From positions 1 to 64,000 of the forward strand of contig NZ_LDOT01000009.1 in assembly GCF_001029445.1 (NCBI RefSeq): 64,000 nucleotides of DNA. Direction: 5' to 3'. Numbering within the stretch: position 1 is the stretch's first letter; each line of letters begins with the position of its first letter. The translations under genes were made by a program, and so were the position numbers. This DNA comes from Photobacterium aquae. Lineage in GTDB: Bacteria; Pseudomonadota; Gammaproteobacteria; Enterobacterales; Vibrionaceae. This document shows positions 9,362 to 19,184 of the stretch, in pieces. Below the pieces are notes generated by a model, which was not told where the DNA came from, did no database searches, and saw only the letters and a list, made by a program, of their open reading frames with translations.

Positions 9362-11167
9362 GTGAAGACTATTACCACAGATATCGCTGTTGTCGGCGCA
9401 GGTGGTGCAGGCCTACGCGCTGCCATTGCTGCGGCAGAAGCAAACCCAGAATTGGAAATTGCACTGATTTCTAAGGTTTACCCAATGCGCTCTCACACAG
9501 TAGCAGCAGAGGGTGGCTCCGCCGCTGTCATCAAGGATGAAGATAGCTTGGATAACCACTTCAACGATACTGTTGGCGGTGGTGACTGGCTATGTGAACA
9601 GGACGTTGTTGAGTACTTTGTAGAAAACGCTACCCGCGAAATGACCCAACTAGAACAGTGGGGCTGTCCATGGAGCCGTAAGGAAAACGGTGAAGTGAAC
9701 GTACGTCGTTTCGGCGGTATGAAAGTTGAGCGTACTTGGTTTGCCGCGGACAAAACCGGCTTCCACATGCTACACACCCTGTTCCAGACTTCGATCAAAT
9801 ACGAGCAAATCAACCGTTTTGACGAATACTTCGTGGTTGACCTAATCGTTAACGAAGGCGAAGTACAAGGTCTGATTGCTATCCACATGTCTGAAGGCGA
9901 GCTTGTTTGCATCAAAGCCAAGTCAGTGGTTCTAGCGACAGGCGGTGCAGGCCGCGTTTACAACTGTAACACCAACGGCGGTATCGTGACCGGCGACGGC
10001 ATGGCTATGGCCTTCCGCCACGGCGTACCTCTACGTGACATGGAATTCGTTCAGTACCACCCAACAGGCCTACCTGGCACAGGTATCCTGATGACCGAAG
10101 GCTGTCGTGGTGAAGGCGGTATCATCGTCAACAAGAACGGCTACCGTTACCTGCAAGACTACGGCATGGGCCCAGAAACACCTGTTGGCCAGCCAAAGAA
10201 CAAATACATGGAACTGGGTCCTCGCGACAAAGTTTCCCAGGCATTCTGGCACGAGCTGCAAAAAGGCAACACTATCAAGCACCCACTGGGTGACGTGGTG
10301 CACCTAGACCTTCGCCACTTGGGCGAAGAGTACCTGCACGAGCGCCTACCGTTCATCTGTGAACTGGCAAAAGCCTACGTAAACGTAGATCCAGCCAAAG
10401 AGCCGATTCCAATTCGCCCAACCGTACACTACACCATGGGTGGTATCGAGACAGACAACCACAACGAAACCCGTATCAAGGGTCTGTTCGCTGTTGGTGA
10501 ATGTTCGTCTGTTGGCCTGCACGGCGCTAACCGTCTGGGTTCTAACTCTCTGGCAGAGCTTGTGGTATTCGGCCGCCTAGCGGGCGAAGGTGCTGCCAAG
10601 CGCGCTGAAGAGTTCAAGGGCTGGAACGACGAAGCCGTTGCTGCTCAGATCAACGACGTTCAAGCTCGCATTGATGCCCTACTGGCACAAGAAGGCGACG
10701 AGAACTGGGCTGATATCCGTACTGAAATGGGTCACTCCATGGAAGCCGGCTGTGGTATCTACCGCCAGCAAGATCTGATGGAAGCAACCATCGAGAAACT
10801 GGCTGAGCTGCGCAAGCGCTACAAGAAAATCAGCATCAAAGACAAAGGCAAAGTGTTCAACACTGACCTGCTTTACGCTATCGAAGTTGGCTACGGCCTA
10901 GAAGTTGCAGAAGCCATGGCTCACTCCGCTATCCAGCGCCGTGAATCACGTGGTGCCCACCAGCGTCTAGACGAAGGCTGCACCGAGCGCGATGACGTGA
11001 ACTTCCTGAAGCACACGCTAGCGTTCTACAACGGTGACGAAGCACCTCGCATCGAATACAGCGACGTGACCATCACCAAGTCTCAGCCAAAAGCCCGTCT
11101 ATACGGTGCTGCCGCTGAAGAAGCCGCCGCAAAAGAAGCCGCTGAGAAGAAAGAGGAGCAGGCATAA
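9362..11167 (+). CDS. frdA: Fumarate reductase flavoprotein subunit
   Basis: FrdA carries covalently bound FAD and reduces fumarate to succinate as the terminal step of anaerobic fumarate respiration, facing the cytoplasm. It has the N-terminal dinucleotide fold ([12 protein letters not shown]), the flavinylation His45 in [10 protein letters not shown], and the active-site HPTG and GGI..D regions. The length of 601 residues is typical. The start is GTG at 9362 with GGAGG six bases upstream. frdABCD are tightly packed: frdA and frdB overlap by one base (TAATG). The C-terminus is Ala/Glu/Lys-rich. Menaquinol-linked Frd rather than Sdh is indicated by the FrdC/FrdD-type anchors that follow. Confidence 0.98.
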   Translation: MKTITTDIAVVGAGGAGLRAAIAAAEANPELEIALISKVYPMRSHTVAAEGGSAAVIKDEDSLDNHFNDTVGGGDWLCEQDVVEYFVENATREMTQLEQWGCPWSRKENGEVNVRRFGGMKVERTWFAADKTGFHMLHTLFQTSIKYEQINRFDEYFVVDLIVNEGEVQGLIAIHMSEGELVCIKAKSVVLATGGAGRVYNCNTNGGIVTGDGMAMAFRHGVPLRDMEFVQYHPTGLPGTGILMTEGCRGEGGIIVNKNGYRYLQDYGMGPETPVGQPKNKYMELGPRDKVSQAFWHELQKGNTIKHPLGDVVHLDLRHLGEEYLHERLPFICELAKAYVNVDPAKEPIPIRPTVHYTMGGIETDNHNETRIKGLFAVGECSSVGLHGANRLGSNSLAELVVFGRLAGEGAAKRAEEFKGWNDEAVAAQINDVQARIDALLAQEGDENWADIRTEMGHSMEAGCGIYRQQDLMEATIEKLAELRKRYKKISIKDKGKVFNTDLLYAIEVGYGLEVAEAMAHSAIQRRESRGAHQRLDEGCTERDDVNFLKHTLAFYNGDEAPRIEYSDVTITKSQPKARLYGAAAEEAAAKEAAEKKEEQA

Positions 11168-11907
11168 TGTCAGACAATCGCATCCAGAAAGTAGAAATTC
11201 TGCGTTATGACCCGGCCAAGGACGCAGAACCGTACTTCGAAATGTTCGAAGTACCGTTTAACGAAACCATGTCTGTGCTTGATGCACTGGGCTACATCAA
11301 AGACAACCTAGACAAAGATCTAGCATACCGCTGGTCTTGCCGTATGGCGATCTGTGGTTCTTGCGGCATGATGGTCAACAAGGTGCCAAAACTGGCTTGT
11401 AAGACCTTCCTACGTGATTACCCGAATGGCCTGAAGATCGAAGCGCTGTCTAACTTTGCCATCGAGAAAGACCTGATTGTTGACATGACGCCGTTCATCG
11501 AGCGCCTTGAAGCTATCAAGCCTTACATCATCGGTAACAACCGCACGCCGGAAGACGGTCCTAACAACCAGACTCCTGCACAAATGGCGAAATACAAGCA
11601 GTTTGCCGGCTGTATCAACTGTGGTCTGTGCTACGCGGCCTGTCCTCAGTTCGGCCTGAACCCAGAGTTCATCGGCCCAGCTGCGCTGACACTGGCTCAC
11701 CGTTACAACCTAGACAGCCGTGACAACGGTTCTGCCGAGCGTATGAAGCTGATCAACGGCGAAAACGGTGCATGGGGCTGTACATTTGTGGGTTACTGTT
11801 CTGAAGTTTGTCCGAAGAGCGTTGATCCAGCAGCAGCGGTTAACCAAGGCAAAGTGGAATCTTCTAAAGATTTCGTTATTGCCATGATGAAACCTCAGGA
11901 GGCATAA
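11167..11907 (+). CDS. frdB: Fumarate reductase iron-sulfur subunit
   Basis: FrdB relays electrons from menaquinol at FrdCD to the FAD of FrdA. An N-terminal ferredoxin-like domain holds the [2Fe-2S] cluster ([11 protein letters not shown] and a following LACK). The C-terminal domain has two ferredoxin-type motifs, [12 protein letters not shown] and [13 protein letters not shown], for the [4Fe-4S] and [3Fe-4S] clusters. Length is 246 residues. The ATG overlaps the frdA stop by one base, indicating translational coupling. Confidence 0.98.
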   Translation: MSDNRIQKVEILRYDPAKDAEPYFEMFEVPFNETMSVLDALGYIKDNLDKDLAYRWSCRMAICGSCGMMVNKVPKLACKTFLRDYPNGLKIEALSNFAIEKDLIVDMTPFIERLEAIKPYIIGNNRTPEDGPNNQTPAQMAKYKQFAGCINCGLCYAACPQFGLNPEFIGPAALTLAHRYNLDSRDNGSAERMKLINGENGAWGCTFVGYCSEVCPKSVDPAAAVNQGKVESSKDFVIAMMKPQEA

Positions 11908-11909
11908 GG

Positions 11910-12293
11910 ATGAGCAACCGTAAACCTTACGTTCGCGAAATGACACGTACCTGGTGGAAGGATCATCCTTTCTACCGCTTCTACATGGTGCGCGAAGCAA
12001 CTGTACTACCACTGATCTTCTTCACCATCTGTCTGACTTTCGGTCTTGGCAGCCTGGTAAAAGGTCCTGAAGCATGGCAGGGCTGGCTAGATTTCATGGC
12101 CAACCCAGTCGTCATCATCCTGAACATTCTGGCACTGGCAGGTAGCCTGTTCCACGCCCAGACATTCTTCAGCATGATGCCACAGGTAATGCCGATCAAA
12201 CTGAAAGGCAAGGCTGTGGACAAGAAAGTAATTGTGCTTGCTCAGTGGGCTGCTGTTGCCGCTATCTCACTGTTCGTACTAGTACTAGTTTAA
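11910..12293 (+). CDS. frdC: Fumarate reductase membrane anchor FrdC
   Basis: A 127-residue inner-membrane anchor with three predicted helices (about 30-50, 67-90, 105-127). It binds menaquinol together with FrdD. The N-terminal [13 protein letters not shown] segment is typical of FrdC. It starts two bases after frdB with AGGAGGCATAAGG upstream. The window holds the complete four-gene frd operon. Confidence 0.96.
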   Translation: MSNRKPYVREMTRTWWKDHPFYRFYMVREATVLPLIFFTICLTFGLGSLVKGPEAWQGWLDFMANPVVIILNILALAGSLFHAQTFFSMMPQVMPIKLKGKAVDKKVIVLAQWAAVAAISLFVLVLV

Positions 12294-12303
12294 GGAGTGC
12301 ACT

Positions 12304-12666
12304 GTGATTAACCGTAACCCGAAACGTTCTGACGAACCAGTATGGTGGGGTCTGTTTGGTGCAGGCGGTACTTGGTTTGCAATGCTTACCCCTGTAACCG
12401 TTCTTGTACTGGGCATCATGGTACCGCTAGGCATGCTTGATGCCGACGCGATGAGCTACGAACGTGTGTCTGGCTTTGTAACCAGCATCATTGGTGCGCT
12501 GTTCACCATCGCGACACTTGCTCTGCCAATGTGGCACGCGATGCACCGTCTACACCACGGTATGCACGACCTGAAATTCCACACTGGCACAGCAGGCAAA
12601 GTGGCTTGCTACGCAACGGCCTTCTTGGTCTCTGCACTTGCCGTTATCTTCGTGTTTATGATCTAA
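12304..12666 (+). CDS. frdD: Fumarate reductase membrane anchor FrdD
   Basis: A 120-residue inner-membrane protein with three predicted helices, the second anchor of the fumarate reductase complex. The family motif [15 protein letters not shown] (here KRSDEPVW..) and the [10 protein letters not shown] segment are visible. The start is GTG with AAGGAG six bases upstream. It is the last gene of the operon, and a strong terminator follows within 20 bases. Confidence 0.96.
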   Translation: MINRNPKRSDEPVWWGLFGAGGTWFAMLTPVTVLVLGIMVPLGMLDADAMSYERVSGFVTSIIGALFTIATLALPMWHAMHRLHHGMHDLKFHTGTAGKVACYATAFLVSALAVIFVFMI

Positions 12667-12681
12667 CCATAAGCCGAAGAC

Positions 12682-12712
12682 AAAAAAGCACCGCCTATGC
12701 GGTGCTTTTTTT
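12682..12712. terminator. Terminator shared by frdD and the SPFH gene
   Basis: GCACCGC pairs with GCGGTGC around a TAT-containing loop, with an A-run on the left and a T-run on the right. It can therefore serve frdABCD (plus) and the convergent SPFH gene (minus). Confidence 0.9.
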
Positions 12713-12733
12713 ATGCCCAGACTATACGGACAG

Positions 12734-14122
12734 CTATTCCCCCGCAGCCAGCTTCTCGCTCTTCTCAACAATCCCCAGCGCACCGAACCCGGTGATCACA
12801 TCAAGATTGGTGGTCAGCTTGCCGCCCTCGCCACCACCAAAATAGTTCTTCGGCATCTCGATTTGGTAGTTTTTCAGGTTGCTGTATAGCGCCGTGGAGA
12901 CATCGCGATTGAGCTCCGCCAGATAAACATCCCGGTTAGCACCGTAGGCATCATACTTGGCCTTGAGAATTTCGGCTTCTGCCCGTCCCTTAGCAAGTAT
13001 CGCCTTGGCTTCGTATTCGGCAGACAAGGCATTGGCTTTCTGAATCGCCAAATTAGCCTCGGCAATAGCCAGTTCCTTTTCCTTGTCGACTTCGGCTAGC
13101 CGTTTCTTCTTCTCTACCTCGACAATCTCACGCTCGGCGATCTGGCGGGCAACCTCAACTTCTTCCTGCTGAGCGATAATCGCCAGCTCCTTCTTGCGCT
13201 GGGCATCCTGTACCTCCCGGGTCCGCTGGATCTCCTTTCGCAACTGCTCGGTTTCCGCCTGTGCCTTGGAGGTTTCCTGTTCCTGGATCGCCCGGATCCG
13301 GTCAGCGACCAGCCGCTTCTTATCCGTCAGCAATTTATCAAGCTGCTCTTCCGGCTTAGGATCACCAATGGTCACCTGCGTCACCGCAATACCGTACTGG
13401 CTCAATGGATTGTCCTGACGAATAGGCTTGCCCTGCTTATCCAATACAGGAACGGTCTTCCAGATAAGCTGCTGGGTACGCTGGAGCTGATTCGAGTTGG
13501 ACTGGTTCACCCCAACCGGAGCCAGGTCAATCTGCTCAACCTCAACCTGACGGCGTTCAGTCATGTAGATCCCATCACGGAGCTGATCACCGAGTTTGGA
13601 TTTGAACTGATTCAACCCACCCTGGAAGAACTCCTCACCGGTATACTGGGTTGCCGTAATCACCGTGACGTTACGGGCATTTTTCACCAATAGTGCGTCA
13701 ATCAGGTTATTGTTGTTGCGGAACTCCTGATGCATCTTGATGATCGACTCTGGGTCCTGCGACAACTTGAAGCGGAAAGTCACCGGAATTTCGCCGATAT
13801 AGGTATCGGCAAAGCGCACCTGAATAGCAGGCAAGCGTTGGTAGAAATCCTCACCGGTAGTATTACCGTAAGAGACCGTGATGACCTGATCATACTGGGT
13901 GATTTTCGACAGAAAAGGCATCCGAAAATGAATACCGGGCTGATTGAATACGTCCAACTCACCCGTCAGATTGTTCTGATGAACATAGGTATACCCCGCA
14001 TCGGTCATCAACACTGAGTTGCCCGCTAAGCCGGCAACTAGCGCCAAGCCAAGCAAACCGCCAGCCAATGGCGCCGATACCCGACGACGTAATCCTGTGT
14101 GCACTTCGGATTTGATATCCAT
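12734..14122 (-). CDS. SPFH/Band 7 domain membrane protein
   Basis: A 462-residue protein with an N-terminal membrane segment (about 17-41), an SPFH/PHB domain (about 42-250) and a long charged coiled coil rich in Glu, Lys, Ala and Gln (about 255-400), as in flotillin/HflC/HflK relatives. Such proteins form large oligomeric cages or membrane microdomains. The specific role is unknown. It is transcribed alone from a gap of about 170 bases below efp and shares a bidirectional terminator with frdD. It is too divergent by eye to be called HflC or HflK. Confidence 0.85.
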   Translation of the reverse strand: MDIKSEVHTGLRRRVSAPLAGGLLGLALVAGLAGNSVLMTDAGYTYVHQNNLTGELDVFNQPGIHFRMPFLSKITQYDQVITVSYGNTTGEDFYQRLPAIQVRFADTYIGEIPVTFRFKLSQDPESIIKMHQEFRNNNNLIDALLVKNARNVTVITATQYTGEEFFQGGLNQFKSKLGDQLRDGIYMTERRQVEVEQIDLAPVGVNQSNSNQLQRTQQLIWKTVPVLDKQGKPIRQDNPLSQYGIAVTQVTIGDPKPEEQLDKLLTDKKRLVADRIRAIQEQETSKAQAETEQLRKEIQRTREVQDAQRKKELAIIAQQEEVEVARQIAEREIVEVEKKKRLAEVDKEKELAIAEANLAIQKANALSAEYEAKAILAKGRAEAEILKAKYDAYGANRDVYLAELNRDVSTALYSNLKNYQIEMPKNYFGGGEGGKLTTNLDVITGFGALGIVEKSEKLAAGE

Positions 14123-14250
14123 TCTCTATCACCTTTTGCCAACCAAAAGGGATAGGATAAGGATATTGATATGCAACCAGTAGTAACTCGTAACCTGCCT
14201 TCAAAAATTTACAGCGCAGATCACTTAACGACAACAAATATACCGGCAAC

Positions 14251-14277
14251 AAAAAAGGCCGCCAAGGCGACCTTTTT
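14251..14277 (-). terminator. Intrinsic terminator of efp
   Basis: On the minus strand AAAAAGGTCGCC pairs with GGCGGCCTTTTT (one mismatch) around a two-base loop, followed by T residues. It begins about 20 bases past the efp stop and is symmetric enough to work in both directions. Confidence 0.85.
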
Positions 14278-14295
14278 CATTCAAGCAGCTGCGAA

Positions 14296-14862
14296 TTACT
14301 TCACGCGGCTTACGTACTCACCAGAGCGAGTGTCAACTTTGATCACTTCGCCGATAGCGATGAATAGAGGTACACGTACTACCGCACCGGTAGACAGTGT
14401 TGCTGGCTTGCCGCCAGTACCCTGAGTATCACCCTTCAGGCCAGGATCTGTCTCGGTAACTTCCAGTTCAACGAAGTTTGGTGGTGTCACGGCGATAGGG
14501 TTGCCGTTCCACAGAGTAAGAGTACAAGTATTGTTCTCTACCAACCACTTAGCGTTCTCACCAACAGCTTTAACGTCTGCCGCGATCTGCTCGAACGTTT
14601 CGTTGTTCATGAAGTGGTAGAATTCACCGTCGCTGTATAGGTAGTCAAGATCAGTATCAATAACGTCAGCAGCTTCAACGGTTTCACCAGACTTGAATGT
14701 CTTCTCCAAAACCTTGCCTGATAGCAGTTTACGGATCCTGACGCGGTTGAACGCCTGGCCTTTACCTGGCTTCACAAATTCGTTTTCGATAATGACACAT
14801 GGTTCATTATCTAGCATAATTTTCATTCCGCCGCGGAATTCATTGGTGCTGAAAGACGCCAT
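14296..14862 (-). CDS. efp: Elongation factor P
   Basis: EF-P binds stalled ribosomes and promotes peptide bond formation at polyproline stretches. All three OB/KOW-like domains fit in 188 residues. The modification site is Lys34 in PGKGQA, the form modified with (R)-beta-lysine by EpmA and EpmB, both encoded in this window. EpmC, the hydroxylase, is not here. AGAGGA lies six bases before the ATG. It is divergent from epmB with only about 33 bases between starts, so their promoters must overlap. Confidence 0.98.
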   Translation of the reverse strand: MASFSTNEFRGGMKIMLDNEPCVIIENEFVKPGKGQAFNRVRIRKLLSGKVLEKTFKSGETVEAADVIDTDLDYLYSDGEFYHFMNNETFEQIAADVKAVGENAKWLVENNTCTLTLWNGNPIAVTPPNFVELEVTETDPGLKGDTQGTGGKPATLSTGAVVRVPLFIAIGEVIKVDTRSGEYVSRVK

Positions 14863-14895
14863 TTCTATCCTCTTAACATCTTCGAGTTGTATTTA

Positions 14896-15918
14896 ATGCC
14901 GCACATAATAACCCGAAACGCATCAACTGTTGAGCAAAACTGGCTTAATGATCTTGCTAATGCGATTTCAGATCCCCTAGAGCTACTAAATCGGCTAAAA
15001 ATCGATCCTACCCCGTGGGAAACAGGCTTGGCCGCCCGGAAATTATTTGCGCTACGTGTCCCTAAGAGCTTTGTTGAAAGAATGGAGGTTGGCAACCCCT
15101 ACGATCCACTCCTGCGACAAGTATTGCCTTTAGCTGAAGAGTTCGAGGTGCACGAGGGCTACTCGCTCGACCCACTCGAAGAGCAGGATAATGCGATTCC
15201 CGGCCTGCTGCATAAATACAAGAACCGGGCACTGTTGATCGTCAAAGGTGGCTGCGCCGTCAACTGCCGTTACTGTTTTCGCCGCCACTTCCCTTACAAA
15301 GATAACCCTGGCAGCAAACGAAGCTGGCAGGCTGCCCTTGATTACATTGCAGCCCAACCGGCGATCAACGAAGTGATCCTTTCCGGCGGCGATCCCCTCA
15401 TGGCCAAAGATCACGAATTGGAATGGCTGCTCGACGGCATAGCCGCGATTGCACATGTTAAACGGGTACGAATCCACTCGCGCCTACCGGTTGTGCTGCC
15501 AGCCCGAATTACCCCGGCACTGTGCCAATTGCTAGCCCATAGCCGGCTGCAAACTGTCTTGGTCACCCATATCAACCATGCCAACGAAATCAATGACGAG
15601 CTGACCACAGCACTGCAACCTCTCAAACAAGCCGGTGTGACCCTGCTAAACCAAGGCGTTCTGCTCAAGGGGGTCAATGACTCCGTCGAGGCCCTCACCA
15701 ATCTGAGCGAAGCACTGTTCGATGCAGGGATCCTGCCTTACTACCTTCACGTTCTCGATAAGGTTCAGGGCGCTGCCCATTTTATGGTCGACGACACACG
15801 AGCCCGCCAGCTGATGGCAGGGCTAATGGAAAACGTCTCTGGCTACCTTGTCCCCCAACTCACCCGTGAAATTGGCGGGCGCACCAGCAAAACCCCGCTC
15901 GACCTGCACCTAGAATAA
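14896..15918 (+). CDS. epmB: EF-P lysine 2,3-aminomutase EpmB
   Basis: A radical-SAM, PLP-dependent enzyme that converts L-lysine to (R)-beta-lysine for EF-P modification. The radical SAM triad C120-x3-C124-x2-C127 (CAVNCRYCF) and the SGGDPL motif are visible. The ATG at 14896 (MPHIITRN) is preferred to an upstream in-frame TTG at 14887 because it matches the usual N-terminus of this family; this gives 340 residues. Divergent pairing with efp matches E. coli. Confidence 0.95.
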   Translation: MPHIITRNASTVEQNWLNDLANAISDPLELLNRLKIDPTPWETGLAARKLFALRVPKSFVERMEVGNPYDPLLRQVLPLAEEFEVHEGYSLDPLEEQDNAIPGLLHKYKNRALLIVKGGCAVNCRYCFRRHFPYKDNPGSKRSWQAALDYIAAQPAINEVILSGGDPLMAKDHELEWLLDGIAAIAHVKRVRIHSRLPVVLPARITPALCQLLAHSRLQTVLVTHINHANEINDELTTALQPLKQAGVTLLNQGVLLKGVNDSVEALTNLSEALFDAGILPYYLHVLDKVQGAAHFMVDDTRARQLMAGLMENVSGYLVPQLTREIGGRTSKTPLDLHLE

Positions 15919-16158
15919 TTATCGACGCCGCAATCACTCTCCCGGTTGCGGCGGGTCAATATCGCCCCAAAAAACCAACTAAAAACACATTTCACTGTTA
16001 AGGGGCGCATAAATACTGTCGCCTTATGTTAATGGGTTCAATTAAATGGGATTAATATCACGTCCCATATCATGACTATCCGGCACATGCCCTCAGCAAC
16101 CACTGAAAACCCTGCTACCGCATAATCACATGCCGGATCACAAGCTCAAGGACAGCAA

Positions 16159-17376
16159 ATGAAAACACGTCTAAGCCTCATCGCCCTTGCACTACTGGGC
16201 ATGCAGCAAGCCCATGCAGCACCACTACTTAGCGATGCTCGCCAAGCACCAGACGCAGAAACCCGTATCGCCGCCAGCAATGCTTGGCTGGAGATCAATA
16301 CTCAGGCATTCAATGAAAATATCCAGACTTTGCAAGATCGCCTAAGCGGTGACTCAAAGATCTGTGCGATCATGAAAGCAGATGCCTACGGCAATGGTAT
16401 CGCTGGCCTAATGCCAACCGTACTCGCCAACAATATCCCGTGCATCGGCATTACTAGCAACGAAGAAGCCCGTTTGGTGCGTGCAGGTGGCTTTAAAGGC
16501 CAGCTAATGCGCGTTCGTTCTGCCAGCCGCAACGAAATTGAAAACGGTATCCAATACCAAATCGAAGAGCTAATCGGCACTCAGGGCCAAGCGAAGCAAA
16601 TCATTGCCATCGCCGAAGCCAACGATGCAAAAATCCCGGTGCACCTAGCCCTGAACACCTCTGGCATGGGGCGTAACGGCCTTGATCTGACCACTGAAGA
16701 TGGCAAGAAAGAAGGTCTAGCGATTGTCCAATCACCGGCATTGACGATTACCGGGATGATGACCCACTTCCCGAACGAGAATATCGATGAGATCAAAACA
16801 AAGATCGCCCAGTTCAAAAAGGACACCCAGTGGCTGATCGATAACTCACCGCTCGAGCGCGAAGATATCACTCTGCACGCAGCCAACTCATTCACCACCT
16901 TGAATGTACCAGAAGCCCACCTAGACATGGTTCGCCCTGGCGGCCTGCTATACGGTGACATGCCTGCACCGAGCGATTTCAAGCGTATCGTGGAATTCAA
17001 AACTCGCATCGCTTCGCTGCACCATTTCCCTGCGGGCAGCACTGTGGGCTACGGCAGCACCGCCAAACTTGAGCGTGATTCTGTCCTTGCCAACTTGCCT
17101 ATCGGCTACTCAGACGGTTTTGCCCGCTCGCTAGGCAACAAAGGTGAAGTGCTCATCAACGGCCAACGCGCCAAAGTTGTTGGTGCCGCATCAATGAATA
17201 CCGTCATGGTTGATGTTACCGACATCAAAAATGCCAAGGAGAACGACGAAGTCGTGCTATTCGGCCATCAGGGTAAAGATCAAATCACCAGCCCTGAAAC
17301 CGAAGCCAACAGCGGCCGTATCCTGCCAGAAATCTACACCCTATGGGGCGCGACAAACCCTCGCATTTACCTTTAA
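16159..17376 (+). CDS. bsr: Periplasmic broad-specificity amino acid racemase, copy 1
   Basis: A fold-type III PLP racemase with a signal peptide (cleavage after ..QQAHA), so it acts in the periplasm. BsrV-type enzymes racemise many non-beta-branched L-amino acids, and the D-amino acids modify peptidoglycan. The catalytic pair is Lys73 (IMKADAYGNG) and Tyr298 (VGYGST). The arginines equivalent to BsrV R119/R121 (LMRVRS) and R173-N174 (MGRNG) are present; these are part of the known Bsr footprint that separates it from Alr. Copy 2 lies 345 bases downstream. The two share a 242-bp identical tract in the 3' half, while the 5' halves have diverged. A terminator follows. Confidence 0.93.
   Translation: MKTRLSLIALALLGMQQAHAAPLLSDARQAPDAETRIAASNAWLEINTQAFNENIQTLQDRLSGDSKICAIMKADAYGNGIAGLMPTVLANNIPCIGITSNEEARLVRAGGFKGQLMRVRSASRNEIENGIQYQIEELIGTQGQAKQIIAIAEANDAKIPVHLALNTSGMGRNGLDLTTEDGKKEGLAIVQSPALTITGMMTHFPNENIDEIKTKIAQFKKDTQWLIDNSPLEREDITLHAANSFTTLNVPEAHLDMVRPGGLLYGDMPAPSDFKRIVEFKTRIASLHHFPAGSTVGYGSTAKLERDSVLANLPIGYSDGFARSLGNKGEVLINGQRAKVVGAASMNTVMVDVTDIKNAKENDEVVLFGHQGKDQITSPETEANSGRILPEIYTLWGATNPRIYL
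16924..17165 (+). repeat. 242-bp tract identical to 18489-18730
   Basis: Every base from 16924 to 17165 matches 18489-18730 (offset 1565). Upstream of it the two racemase genes differ at many synonymous sites; downstream differences are fewer than in the 5' half but present. This is the pattern of recent gene conversion. Confidence 0.9.
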
Positions 17377-17720
17377 CCTACCGTTAAAGCCTGTGCGATA
17401 ACATCGTACCCAATGCATTCACGGCCAGTTTCGCACTGGCCGTTTTCGCCCTTCCAAGCGACCACTGCAAAAACATGGAACGGCTCCCCCCTATCCTCTT
17501 CTCTTCGTGCTTCCCCAAAAAAACATAACGAGTCAAAAACAACCCACAAACTTAAAAACCCCAGCCATAAGTGTTACTTAAGTCATAGATACACCTTGTT
17601 ACATTAAATTACATAAATAAATGCGAGTAATATCACATTCTTGATGTAAATGACCGGCATATAACTCAGCCAACACTGAAAAACATTCCAACACGCCGGA
17701 AACAATCTTCAGGAATATCT
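17377..17720 (+). other. Spacer between the two racemase genes
   Basis: 344 bases without a gene. It holds the copy 1 terminator (17421-17446), then AT-rich sequence. The last 100 bases resemble the region upstream of copy 1: a TAATATCAC element, a CCGGCA element and a CA-CACTGAAAA element occur in the same order. This shows that promoter and gene were duplicated together. Confidence 0.65.
17421..17446 (+). terminator. Terminator of racemase copy 1
   Basis: ACGGCCAGT pairs perfectly with ACTGGCCGT around TTCGC, followed by TTT. The same stem occurs after copy 2 (18987-19013). Confidence 0.85.
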
Positions 17721-18941
17721 ATGAAAACACGTCTAAGCCTCATTGCCCTAGCCCTACTAGGTGGCATGCAATACGCCCATGCAGCCCCGCTACTTAACGA
17801 GGCAAGCCAAACACCTAACGCAGAATCTCGTATTGCAGCAAGCAATGCTTGGTTGGAAATCAATACTCAAGCTTTCAGCGACAACATCCAGACGCTACAA
17901 AATCGCCTAAGCGCGGGTTCCAAAATCTGTGCAATCATGAAAGCGGATGCCTACGGCAATGGTATTGAGGGCCTAATGCCTACCGTTATTGGCAACCATA
18001 TCCCTTGTATTGGTATTACCAGCAACGAAGAAGCACGTATTGTTCGCGCCAGTGGTTTTAATGGTCAGCTAATGCGTGTTCGCTCCGCAAGTCGCAACGA
18101 AATTGAACATGGCATTCAATACCAAATCGAAGAGCTGATCGGCACGAAGGCACAAGCGGAGCAGATTATCGATATCGCCTCTGCGCACAACACGACGGTT
18201 CCGGTTCACCTAGCCCTGAATACATCAGGCATGGGTCGTAACGGTCTAGATCTCACCACTTATGAAGGTCAGGTTGAAGGCGTACAAATCGCGGGCGATC
18301 CAAATCTGAGAATCGTCGGTATGATGACTCACTTCCCGAACGAAGATGTCGAAGAAATCAAACGCAAAGTTGATCGCTTTAAAGTAGAAACGCAATGGCT
18401 AATCGACAGTGCAGATCTAGAGCGTGAAGATATCACCCTGCACGTTGCCAACTCATTCACGACCCTGAACGTACCGGAAGCCCACCTTGACATGGTTCGC
18501 CCTGGCGGCCTGCTATACGGTGACATGCCTGCACCGAGCGATTTCAAGCGTATCGTGGAATTCAAAACTCGCATCGCTTCGCTGCACCATTTCCCTGCGG
18601 GCAGCACTGTGGGCTACGGCAGCACCGCCAAACTTGAGCGTGATTCTGTCCTTGCCAACTTGCCTATCGGCTACTCAGACGGTTTTGCCCGCTCGCTAGG
18701 CAACAAAGGTGAAGTGCTCATCAACGGCCAGCGCGCCAAAGTTGTTGGTGCCGCATCAATGAATACGGTCATGGTTGATGTTACCGACATCAAAAATGCC
18801 AAGGCAAACGACGAAGTCGTGCTATTCGGCCATCAGGGCCAAGATCAAATCACCAGCCCTGAAACCGAAGCCAACAGCGGCCGTATCCTGCCAGAAATCT
18901 ACACTCTGTGGGGCGCGACAAACCCTAAAATTTACCTCTAA
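17721..18941 (+). CDS. bsr: Periplasmic broad-specificity amino acid racemase, copy 2
   Basis: Paralog of the preceding gene, 406 residues, with signal peptide ending ..YAHA. Here numbering coincides with V. cholerae BsrV: Lys74 and Tyr299 are the catalytic residues, and R119, R121, R173 and N174 are the Bsr footprint. All are present, so it is predicted to be active with broad specificity. The N-terminal half differs from copy 1 at many positions (for example around residues 165-235). The C-terminal half is nearly identical because of the shared tract. Divergence is greatest between the catalytic Lys and the start of the tract, so the two enzymes may differ in substrate range or regulation. 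Confidence 0.93.
   Translation: MKTRLSLIALALLGGMQYAHAAPLLNEASQTPNAESRIAASNAWLEINTQAFSDNIQTLQNRLSAGSKICAIMKADAYGNGIEGLMPTVIGNHIPCIGITSNEEARIVRASGFNGQLMRVRSASRNEIEHGIQYQIEELIGTKAQAEQIIDIASAHNTTVPVHLALNTSGMGRNGLDLTTYEGQVEGVQIAGDPNLRIVGMMTHFPNEDVEEIKRKVDRFKVETQWLIDSADLEREDITLHVANSFTTLNVPEAHLDMVRPGGLLYGDMPAPSDFKRIVEFKTRIASLHHFPAGSTVGYGSTAKLERDSVLANLPIGYSDGFARSLGNKGEVLINGQRAKVVGAASMNTVMVDVTDIKNAKANDEVVLFGHQGQDQITSPETEANSGRILPEIYTLWGATNPKIYL
18489..18730 (+). repeat. 242-bp tract identical to 16924-17165
   Basis: Second copy of the identical tract described for racemase copy 1. The first difference upstream is at 18488 (T instead of A); the first downstream is at 18731 (G instead of A). Confidence 0.9.
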
Positions 18942-18986
18942 GCCCTCGTTAAAGAAGGCGAATTCTGCTCATCACCTTCTAGGTTT

Positions 18987-19013
18987 ACGGCCAGTTTACG
19001 ACTGGCCGTTTTT
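18987..19013 (+). terminator. Terminator of racemase copy 2
   Basis: ACGGCCAGT / ACTGGCCGT stem with a TTACG loop and a TTTTT tail. It has the same stem as the terminator of copy 1 with a different loop. Confidence 0.9.
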
Positions 19014-19184
19014 ACATCATTGGAAAAATTTTCAAATGGTGATGATAAAAAAAGATCATCGTCAATTCGCTCGCTTTTTCTCCCGACAAGGCGCATAGTC
19101 GCGCTCCAACTTGCTGTTCGCGAAGACAGCCAAACTTCGTATTCACAGAACATTAATTCCCCTTATATCTATACGAGAAAGCGA

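Noticed and set aside
9184..9474. Plus-strand frame through the frdA promoter into frdA
   Set aside because: It begins inside the CRP-type site and overlaps the start of frdA in another frame; no SD.
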